In this document: piece after piece, positions 26,714 to 33,192 of the stretch
How the letters are laid out: every line of letters starts with the position of its first letter
Position numbering within the stretch: position 1 is the first letter of the stretch
Origin: Planctomycetota bacterium
Lineage (GTDB): Bacteria; Planctomycetota; Phycisphaerae; Sedimentisphaerales; Anaerohalosphaeraceae
Assembly: GCA_030637065.1 (NCBI GenBank)
Contig: DAOVVQ010000003.1
Location: forward strand, 1-33,192
Direction of reading: 5' to 3'
DNA: 33,192 nucleotides
Made by a program: the position numbers and the translations under genes
The notes under the pieces: model-generated
The model's database searches: none
Told to the model about the DNA's origin: nothing
What the model saw: only the letters and a program-made list of their open reading frames with translations

Positions 26714-27047
26714 CGGTTTGCCCTTTGCTCTTTTACCCTTTGCATCCGAGCGAAGCGGGGGCATAGGTTTCGTGTTGTGCTGAAATAGTGTTTTTGTACT
26801 GAGGGCGGGTTGGGCAAACGCTGCTAAGTACATCACAGAATCTCACAGAACCCCTCTCGCGGCCTTACGGCCCCCGCCAGCTTCCAGCGAGGATATCAAC
26901 GTCATCGGGGCCGACCGATTCGTTCTCTTTTAGCGGGCTGGGTTGGTTCTGGTTTTTTTCTTTCATGTTTTGGTGGTTGTGTTATTATTGCAGCTATGAT
27001 TAGAATGGTTCCAGGAACAATCTTTTGTCTGGCGATGTGTTGCGTGC

Positions 27048-27980
27048 GTGCTGGCTGGCTGCGCTTCTGATGGGCCTGTTGACCCGGCCCAGTTATATTC
27101 CAGTACCAGGATCGCGTCGGTTGAGGTTGTTGTTGGGGGGCGTATTTCGGGGTCGGGCTGGTTCGCCGACCGCAAGGGCACTGTTGTTACCGCCGCTCAT
27201 GTGATCGGGGCCAGCAGGGAGGGTATCGAGATATTGCAGGCCGACGGTCAGCGGCGTCCTGTGAGGGTTGTCGCCGTCGATTGGGGGCATGATCTGGCGT
27301 TGCTGCATGACGCTGAGGCCAATTCTAAGTATCCATTCCTGAAGATATCCGATGAGATGCCCTCGCCGGCTCAGCCGGTATACTTTTACGGGCTGGCACT
27401 CTATCACCACAATATCATTATCAAGGGCACGGTGGCCCGCGAGCGGCCTACGTTTAACTATTTTGGCGATCGCAATATGGTTATGCGTGCCTATCACGTT
27501 GCTGCGCCGTCGCCGTCGGGGACCTCCGGGGGGCCGTGGCTCGACGACAGGGGCCGGGTTGTCGGGGGTCAATCCGGATTCATGACGCACAACGGTGCCG
27601 GGGCTGGTATCGCTATCGTTACTCCGCCGGATGCTATTTCGCATCTGGTTAAGACGCGGCGGAGCGTATTTACGCCGACGATGGGGTGCGGGTTCGAGGA
27701 GCTGTGGACCCAGCCGAGAGGATTTATCAAACGCTTTGCCAAGGGGACCGAGGGTATCGTGACGGTCCCGATCCACGAAGGCGGGCCTGCCCAGGCGGCG
27801 GGGCTGACTAAGGAGTCGCTGATCGTAGCGATAGACGGCGAGAATGTTCGCCTCAGAGAAGACTTTCATGAGACCATTTTGAGCCATAAACCCGGCGATG
27901 AGGTGGTCCTGAGCATTATCGAGCCCGACAGCAAAACACCGCATGAGGTCAGGCTGCGGCTTGGGCAGTTGAGTATGTGA
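27048..27980 (+). CDS. Trypsin-like serine protease with PDZ domain (HtrA/S1C-like), lipoprotein-type; N-terminal signal peptide out of frame
   Basis: TVVTAAHVIG (His), HDLALL (Asp), SGTSGGPW (Ser), PDZ-like EGGPAQAAGLTKESLIVAIDGENV. Begins VLAGC (lipobox); matching signal peptide MIRMVPGTIFCLAMCCV starts at 26996 in another frame. Confidence 0.85.
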   Translation: MLAGCASDGPVDPAQLYSSTRIASVEVVVGGRISGSGWFADRKGTVVTAAHVIGASREGIEILQADGQRRPVRVVAVDWGHDLALLHDAEANSKYPFLKISDEMPSPAQPVYFYGLALYHHNIIIKGTVARERPTFNYFGDRNMVMRAYHVAAPSPSGTSGGPWLDDRGRVVGGQSGFMTHNGAGAGIAIVTPPDAISHLVKTRRSVFTPTMGCGFEELWTQPRGFIKRFAKGTEGIVTVPIHEGGPAQAAGLTKESLIVAIDGENVRLREDFHETILSHKPGDEVVLSIIEPDSKTPHEVRLRLGQLSM

Positions 27981-28025
27981 AAGCAGGCGGCAGGGCAACT
28001 TGTTGACCATGCTGCGGGGCTGGCA

Positions 28026-28106
28026 AAAATCAAAGATTAAGAATCAAAATGTAAAACGACAAATCAAATTTCAAAATGTGTTGTCAGCCCGCACCGGGCT
28101 TGACAG
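28026..28106 (+). repeat. A-rich dispersed repeat with terminal hairpin, copy 2
   Basis: aaaatcaaagattaagaatcaaaatgtaaaacgacaaatcaaatttcaaaatgtgttgtcagcccgcaccgggcttgacag. Confidence 0.85.
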
Positions 28107-28136
28107 GATGGAATTTTTTTTGTTGTTCCTATCGGC

Positions 28137-28179
28137 AGCAACCATCCACCTCGGCGGTGCCTCGGTGGCTGCCACCCGT
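28137..28179 (+). repeat. GC-rich dispersed repeat, copy 3
   Basis: agcaaccatccacctcggcggtgcctcggtggctgccacccgt, identical to copy 1. Confidence 0.92.
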
Positions 28180-28184
28180 CGGGA

Positions 28185-28248
28185 CAGAGATTCTCTAATT
28201 CTTTGCTTCTTTAATTCTCTGCTTCTCTGCTTCTCTAATTCTCTAATT
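28185..28248 (-). repeat. Octamer array, copy B (8 units)
   Basis: Minus strand: aattagag aattagag aagcagag aagcagag aattaaag aagcaaag aattagag aatctctg, then tcccg. Confidence 0.92.
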
Positions 28249-31200
28249 CTTTTCTCCGTACCAGCATTCGATGCTTCCGTCCTCGCTGGAGATGTACAGC
28301 CTGCCGTAGGCGGCGGACATCCCGTCCCATGCGGGCAGCTTTTCCAGCTTATACTCGGCCAGTTTGGATCCATCCGCGGCTGAGGCGGCCCATAGCACTC
28401 CGCCGTATCGGCCTTCGTAGGTGGCCTCGTAATTGCCGGGTTTGAAGATCAGCGGCGCTCCGGCAATGAAGATCGTATCGCCGGCCAGCGTCATTGCCTT
28501 GCCGGTCAACTGAATATTGCTCTTCCATTTGCTCGACCATTTGTCCGCTGACCTGGTCTTGGCCAACAGTCCGTAGCCGTCCCTTCGCGGGTCGAAATAG
28601 GATGCGCCGCGGTTTACCTGCAGGCCATATACCGAATAGTAGTCCGTCCCGTCGGAGACCAGAATATCGCCGGTAGGATAATCCGTATCCGCAGTGGTCC
28701 ACGTTTTGCGGTGGTTAAACTGCTCCTGAAAGATACTGTATTCGCGATGATTGCGATTCGATTCGAGCATCCCAGCCGAGGACAGCAGATGCTTTCCGGG
28801 CACCGCGTCGGTCAGGTCCATGTTGAAGGCCAGTTGCCGGACATAGAGAGTGTCCCCTTCACAGCTCATGACATCGGCGGTGGTCCCCTTAATAACTTCC
28901 GTATCCGACCGGTCGCCCTTCTCGACGAACGCCGGGAAGCCGTCGGGGCCGTGGGGGCCGTAGAACTGCCGCTCGTGAATGATCTCGCCGGTGACGGGAT
29001 CGAGGCCATAGACGAAAAGGCCGCTGTCGAGATAGGTTGAACGACCGGCGCAAAAGTAGGCGGTGTCGTTCTTGACCAGTATGCTGCCGTGAACGGGCCA
29101 TGCCGACTCGACCTGGTCGTAAACGCAGATCATTTTGTCCGGCAGGTCCCGGAAACGCCATGAAAGCATCCCATCGGAAGCACGCACACAGTACACCCAG
29201 CCGTCGCGGCTGCCAAATAGCAGCAGCCCTTTGTAGTAGGTCGGCGGCGAATCGATCCGCCCTCCGGCAACATATCGCCAAAGCTCTTTTCCGCTGGTAC
29301 CGTCCAGGGCGTAAAGGGTATGGGCATCGGTTTCGGCGACGAACACCTTGCCTTCGGCGATCACAGGCGCGCTGGCGGCGTTCTCGAAGCGGGCTTTCCA
29401 CAACCGCTTGAGCCCGGTGGCTGGCACGCTCTTTGCCGCTGACGAATAGCGGCGACCATCCTGGCGATAGGTCGGCCACGGAGCGTCCGAAGTCCTGCCG
29501 GAGTAGCCGTAGGCCGTGCTCTTCTCAAGGCGGACCGAACGTTTAACGTCCGCGGCCTTGCCCTGGGTAGGTAATACGTCCTCGTCGGTGTAGTAGACAT
29601 TGAAGTTGTGCAGGGCGACGGGCAGGTGGCACTGGCAGGAGTACGGCCCAAGATACATCAGCCCGTTGCAGGGCAGAACGCCCATGCTGCACGTCGCTCG
29701 CGTGAAGGGATTGGGATACTCGGTGTCGCTTGCCAGGTCCAGGCAGTCCGGCCCACCGGTCTTGCTGTTGATAAAAAAGCGTTCGGTGATAAAATTGCGG
29801 AAACAGCGATCGTGCCCCATCGGCTTGGAGAGCCTCTGGGCGATCGTCTTGATCTCGTCGCCCGTTTTCAAGTCGTAGCTGGTGGGCGTGCCGCTGGCAC
29901 CGCACATCCACAAGGCGCCTGCGGCTATCATTATATCGGTCTCAGCCTGGTAACCCTTGCGAGCCTTGATGGCCTTGCCCCAATAATCGCTGCCATCGGC
30001 CAACGAATAGGCATACAGGTCCTTACCTTCCTCGGAATAAACCGCATCATCGCTAAGCACGAGGGTATTAGGCATACTGCCGGTTCCGTGAGCGATCTTT
30101 TTTTCAACCGCCCAGTTCTTTCTACCCGTCCGCGCATTTAAGCAGAACACCCCGCCAGCGCTCTGATAAACCAGCTTGTCGCCCTTGAGCGCCATCGTAC
30201 AGCCGACATAATCGGCGATCTCTCCGGTCCGCCAGGCCTCTTTGCCCGTCTCGGCGTCGATAGCGACGATGATGCAGGTGGGATTCTCGGCGTTGCGCGT
30301 TCGCGGATTATAAGCCGACGACGGGAAGCCGTATCCATTGAAAAGCGTATCGGGAGCTGCTTTAACTTCAGCTTCAGCCTGGGCCTTCTTCTTGCCTTTC
30401 TTTTTCGGCTCAGCTTCCGAATCTTTGCCGTAGGCGTTAAAGAACATGCGGTCGCCGATAACAAGATAGAGCAGTCCATCGTGCCAGACGAATTCCTGAG
30501 TGCCCTGAGTCCCTTTATATTGCCTGACGGTTTTTCCGGTCGCCGCATCCAGAGCCGTTACCGGCGCCTTTAGCCCCGGCGTGCAGTACACCGTATCGCC
30601 AATGGCCACCAGCCGCCGCTTCATCTGGGCGTGGAACTGCTTGATATGGACCGTGATCTGCTCCCAGTCGGGGTAGTCCAGCGTCCAAAGCACCACACCG
30701 TTAAAGGCGTTGCGGGCGAACAGCTTCCATTTAGCAGGCAGGAACTGGTTCTCGGCTGTAGTAGTGTCCTCGATAGTGAACAGACGTCCGCGAGAAGAAA
30801 CCATCCCAGCCATCGTCGCCGCTCCCATGTGCGAACGGGTCCAGGCCGGGCCGGAGATCCACTGGACATGACGAGGCGGCCCGACCACCGTATCCTGCGC
30901 AACGCAGTTATTATCCGCCCCGTGCAGATATTGCGGCCACTCGTCCATTTCCTTCGGATACGGTTTGGTTATCTTCCTGCCGCTGACAATTGCAGTGCCG
31001 TACGGCGCAAGTACCCTTAGCATCTCAGGATCCGAAACACGGCACCCGGAACCGGCAACCACCAGGTTCACCAGATTGTCGATATACGGCAGGTGTCGCC
31101 CGTCAAAAACGGCTGCTGAGACCTTGCCGTAACACCCGGCGGTGCGGATCTTTTTGCGAAGGCGGGAAACCTCAGCCTTGGAGGTTTCCAGACATTGGAA

Positions 31201-31356
31201 AATGCAGCCGGGTTTTTCCCAATCATCTGAAACGCTTTCGAGCGCCTTAGCGCCGATGCAGACAACCAAACCGCCTTCGACATTAACGGCCCCTGCGTTT
31301 GCAACCGCACACCACATAACCAATATGCCCGTAAAAAGGGCGATCTTTGCCTTCAT
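28243..31356 (-). CDS. Exported protein: degenerate SAM-methyltransferase-like domain fused to PQQ-like beta-propeller
   Basis: Signal peptide; VVCIGAKAL...VSAAVFDGRHLPYIDNLVNLVVAGSG (Rossmann methyltransferase-like); many propeller blades (NGVVLWTLDYPDWEQ, ALDAATGKTVRQYKG, AIDAETGKEAWRTGE, ALDGTSGKELWRYVAGGRIDSPP). Confidence 0.9.
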   Translation of the reverse strand: MKAKIALFTGILVMWCAVANAGAVNVEGGLVVCIGAKALESVSDDWEKPGCIFQCLETSKAEVSRLRKKIRTAGCYGKVSAAVFDGRHLPYIDNLVNLVVAGSGCRVSDPEMLRVLAPYGTAIVSGRKITKPYPKEMDEWPQYLHGADNNCVAQDTVVGPPRHVQWISGPAWTRSHMGAATMAGMVSSRGRLFTIEDTTTAENQFLPAKWKLFARNAFNGVVLWTLDYPDWEQITVHIKQFHAQMKRRLVAIGDTVYCTPGLKAPVTALDAATGKTVRQYKGTQGTQEFVWHDGLLYLVIGDRMFFNAYGKDSEAEPKKKGKKKAQAEAEVKAAPDTLFNGYGFPSSAYNPRTRNAENPTCIIVAIDAETGKEAWRTGEIADYVGCTMALKGDKLVYQSAGGVFCLNARTGRKNWAVEKKIAHGTGSMPNTLVLSDDAVYSEEGKDLYAYSLADGSDYWGKAIKARKGYQAETDIMIAAGALWMCGASGTPTSYDLKTGDEIKTIAQRLSKPMGHDRCFRNFITERFFINSKTGGPDCLDLASDTEYPNPFTRATCSMGVLPCNGLMYLGPYSCQCHLPVALHNFNVYYTDEDVLPTQGKAADVKRSVRLEKSTAYGYSGRTSDAPWPTYRQDGRRYSSAAKSVPATGLKRLWKARFENAASAPVIAEGKVFVAETDAHTLYALDGTSGKELWRYVAGGRIDSPPTYYKGLLLFGSRDGWVYCVRASDGMLSWRFRDLPDKMICVYDQVESAWPVHGSILVKNDTAYFCAGRSTYLDSGLFVYGLDPVTGEIIHERQFYGPHGPDGFPAFVEKGDRSDTEVIKGTTADVMSCEGDTLYVRQLAFNMDLTDAVPGKHLLSSAGMLESNRNHREYSIFQEQFNHRKTWTTADTDYPTGDILVSDGTDYYSVYGLQVNRGASYFDPRRDGYGLLAKTRSADKWSSKWKSNIQLTGKAMTLAGDTIFIAGAPLIFKPGNYEATYEGRYGGVLWAASAADGSKLAEYKLEKLPAWDGMSAAYGRLYISSEDGSIECWYGEKN

Positions 31357-31660
31357 AATACATTCTCCTGTTACAAAAAATCGTTAAAGTAGCATGGCAG
31401 GGTGAGCTTTAGCCCACGCTGAAAATCTATCTCCGATCATCCGCCTCCGCGACCAGATCCGCCGGCCGGCATACGTTAATAAACGCCGCAGCCGACCACA
31501 ACTGTCATAAAAAACAAGCCAAACCGCATACCAAATACCCTTGCCAATAAAAAGAAAGTTCAAGAATCACAATAACCCTTCCGCCGGATACTATATACTG
31601 GATGCCGAATACTGTCCACTGCATATTGAGCGCGGCAAACAGAAATTGAGCGAAGCGAAA

Positions 31661-31691
31661 TCCCGATCTATCGGGACCCCGATTCATCGGG
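31661..31691. repeat. Two adjacent short inverted repeats tcccgatctatcggga / cccgattcatcggg
   Basis: 31661-31676 and 31678-31691. Confidence 0.75.
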
Positions 31692-31816
31692 ACTGAATAC
31701 TATTCTCAACATTTGCTTTTCACCCGCGGTTGTGTTACTATTTGTGGTTCACATGCCCGCTGGGGCAAATGTAGCGTTTTTAATCGAATTTCAGGGCTAT
31801 TTGAAAGGACGGTCAG

Positions 31817-32884
31817 TTGGGTTTACTTCAAGAGATTACGGAGTTGTCACATGAGTTTGGAACGGTCGAATATGTACGCGGCGGCGGCGGTAACACCTCC
31901 GTCAAGGACGCTGAGACGCTCTGGGTAAAGCCCTCCGGCACCACGCTCTGCGGCCTGTCAGAAGGCGCCTTTGTCGCCATTGACCGCAAAAAGATCGGCG
32001 GCCTCTACGACGTCCAGTCGCCCAAGGACCCTTCCGAGCGAGAAGCCCTGGTCAAAGATGTAATGATGGGCTCGCGGCTGGAAGGGGCAGAGGGCCGGCC
32101 CAGCGTCGAGGCGCCTCTCCACAACTCGCTCAGCGCCAAATTCGTCGTCCACACCCATCCCGCGATAGTAAACGGCATGACCTGCGCCACAGACGGCAAG
32201 GCAGCCTGTCAGCGGCTCTTTCCCGATGCACTCTGGTTGGACTATATCGACCCCGGATACACCCTTTGCATGGTCGTTCGCAACGAGATCGAAAAGTTCA
32301 AGGCCGAAAAAGGCGTCGAGCCGGCGATGATCTTTTTGAAGAGCCACGGTGTCTTTGTGGCTGCGGACGATGCCGAGGGCATCCGGGCCAGTTATCACAC
32401 CATCATGAATACGCTGCGCGACGAGTACCGCAAGGCCAATATTTCAATGGAACTAACGGTAGGCCCCGACCCAGACGCAGCCGTCGCCGCTGAGGCGAAG
32501 GGATCCGTAACCAGCGCTCTTGACGGCATCGCCGAGGTCGACCTGAGCCTAAGCGGCGATTTCGAGGTCTACAAGGGCCCGATCTCGCCGGACCACATAG
32601 TCTACGCCTATTCGTTCCCGTTCGTCGCCACCCCCTCACCCGAGGCCATAAAGCAGTTCCAGCAGACCAACGGCTACTGGCCAAGGATCATCTCATTTAA
32701 CGGTCTCGTCTTCGGAGCAGGCGAAACCCGGCGAAAAGCCGACCTCGCCCTCGAAATGTCGCAGGATGGTGCATTAGTAACCCAGCTCGCCGAAGCGTTC
32801 GGAGGAATATGCTACCTGACAGACCGGGCCCGCAACTTCATAGAAAACTGGGAAGTAGAGGCCTACAGAAAAACCCAAATATAA
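31817..32884 (+). CDS. Class II aldolase/adducin-family protein (rhamnulose-1-phosphate aldolase/dehydrogenase N-terminal-like)
   Basis: GGGGNTSVKDAETLWVKPSGTTL, VEAPLHNSLSAKFVVHTHPAIVNGM, IFLKSHGVFVAADDAEGI motifs; TTG start preceded by AAAGGACGG. Confidence 0.88.
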   Translation: MGLLQEITELSHEFGTVEYVRGGGGNTSVKDAETLWVKPSGTTLCGLSEGAFVAIDRKKIGGLYDVQSPKDPSEREALVKDVMMGSRLEGAEGRPSVEAPLHNSLSAKFVVHTHPAIVNGMTCATDGKAACQRLFPDALWLDYIDPGYTLCMVVRNEIEKFKAEKGVEPAMIFLKSHGVFVAADDAEGIRASYHTIMNTLRDEYRKANISMELTVGPDPDAAVAAEAKGSVTSALDGIAEVDLSLSGDFEVYKGPISPDHIVYAYSFPFVATPSPEAIKQFQQTNGYWPRIISFNGLVFGAGETRRKADLALEMSQDGALVTQLAEAFGGICYLTDRARNFIENWEVEAYRKTQI

Positions 32885-32885
32885 C

Positions 32886-32933
32886 TAAGAAAGAATTATA
32901 GAAGAATAGAATTAAAGAATTAGAGAATCTCTG
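32886..32933 (+). repeat. Octamer array, copy C (6 units, first degenerate)
   Basis: taagaaag aattatag aagaatag aattaaag aattagag aatctctg, then tgtcccg. Confidence 0.85.
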
Positions 32934-32936
32934 TGT

Positions 32937-32961
32937 CCCGTTCGACAGGCTCAGGGCAGGC
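32937..32961 (-). repeat. Short dispersed motif cccgttcgacaggctcagggcaggc
   Basis: Overlapping minus ORF reads ACPEPVE, a recurrent spurious peptide of this repeat class. Confidence 0.75.
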
Positions 32962-33008
32962 TCTCTGTGGGCTCTGCCCGGCTGCGACTCGCTCCGCCGC
33001 GGCGAGCG

Positions 33009-33050
33009 ACGGGTGGCAGCCACCGAGGCACCGCCGAGGTGGATGGTTGC
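33009..33050 (-). repeat. GC-rich dispersed repeat, copy 4
   Basis: acgggtggcagccaccgaggcaccgccgaggtggatggttgc, reverse complement of copies 1 and 3. Confidence 0.92.
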
Positions 33051-33100
33051 ACACCTGACTAATACCAATTCCACTAAAAAAATGCGCGTCAGTCCGTAGG

Positions 33101-33120
33101 ATGGGTAACTTGTTACCCAT
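33101..33120. repeat. Near-perfect palindrome atgggtaac-tt-gttacccat
   Basis: 9-bp arms with 2-nt centre. Confidence 0.85.
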
Positions 33121-33192
33121 GCGGTTCTGTATGCTCCTCCGTCGGAATGGATAGCAAACGTACCCAGCGTACATAATTTATTAGTGCTGCTC

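Noticed and set aside
26714-26995. DGR template repeat or RT downstream of the candidate VR
   Set aside because: Only about 20 nt of FGE-tail similarity is present; no AAC-rich template and no RT ORF in the window.
28185-28248. CRISPR array
   Set aside because: Units are 8 nt, contiguous and degenerate with no unique spacers; no cas genes.
28000-28383. 127-aa plus ORF between the protease and PQQ genes
   Set aside because: Composed of translated repeats (KSKIKNQNVKRQIKFQN, AATIHLGGASVAATR, LILCFFNSLLL).

Overview
The window reads as a bacterial chromosome segment. Planctomycetota/PVC-like affiliation is inferred from domain architectures only. I support about 20 protein-coding genes: an ECF sigma factor with an overlapping anti-sigma factor that the ORF track misses; an isochorismatase-fold protein; a lipoprotein-type protein-L-isoaspartate methyltransferase; a pectate-lyase-like beta-helix protein; a GH78 alpha-L-rhamnosidase; a DAACS symporter; CrcB; a two-partner secretion pair (TpsB/TpsA); an MlaC / MMPL-RND / MlaA lipid-transport operon; an FHA protein; RlmN; a large secreted protein (Pmp-like beta-helix repeats, dockerin-like segment, C-terminal FGE-sulfatase domain); an HtrA-like protease; an exported protein with a methyltransferase-like domain fused to a PQQ-like propeller; and a class II aldolase. 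The strongest candidates for a second look are: (1) the 3' end of the FGE-domain gene, which looks like a diversity-generating retroelement (DGR) variable region, with no RT or template repeat in the window; (2) a modular intergenic repeat system of octamer arrays joined to GC-rich hairpins placed just after stop codons; (3) an HtrA-like lipoprotein whose signal peptide is split across frames by a duplicated 4-bp unit; (4) a large branched inverted repeat at 2488-2576. No rRNA, tRNA, CRISPR array or transposase gene was recognised.
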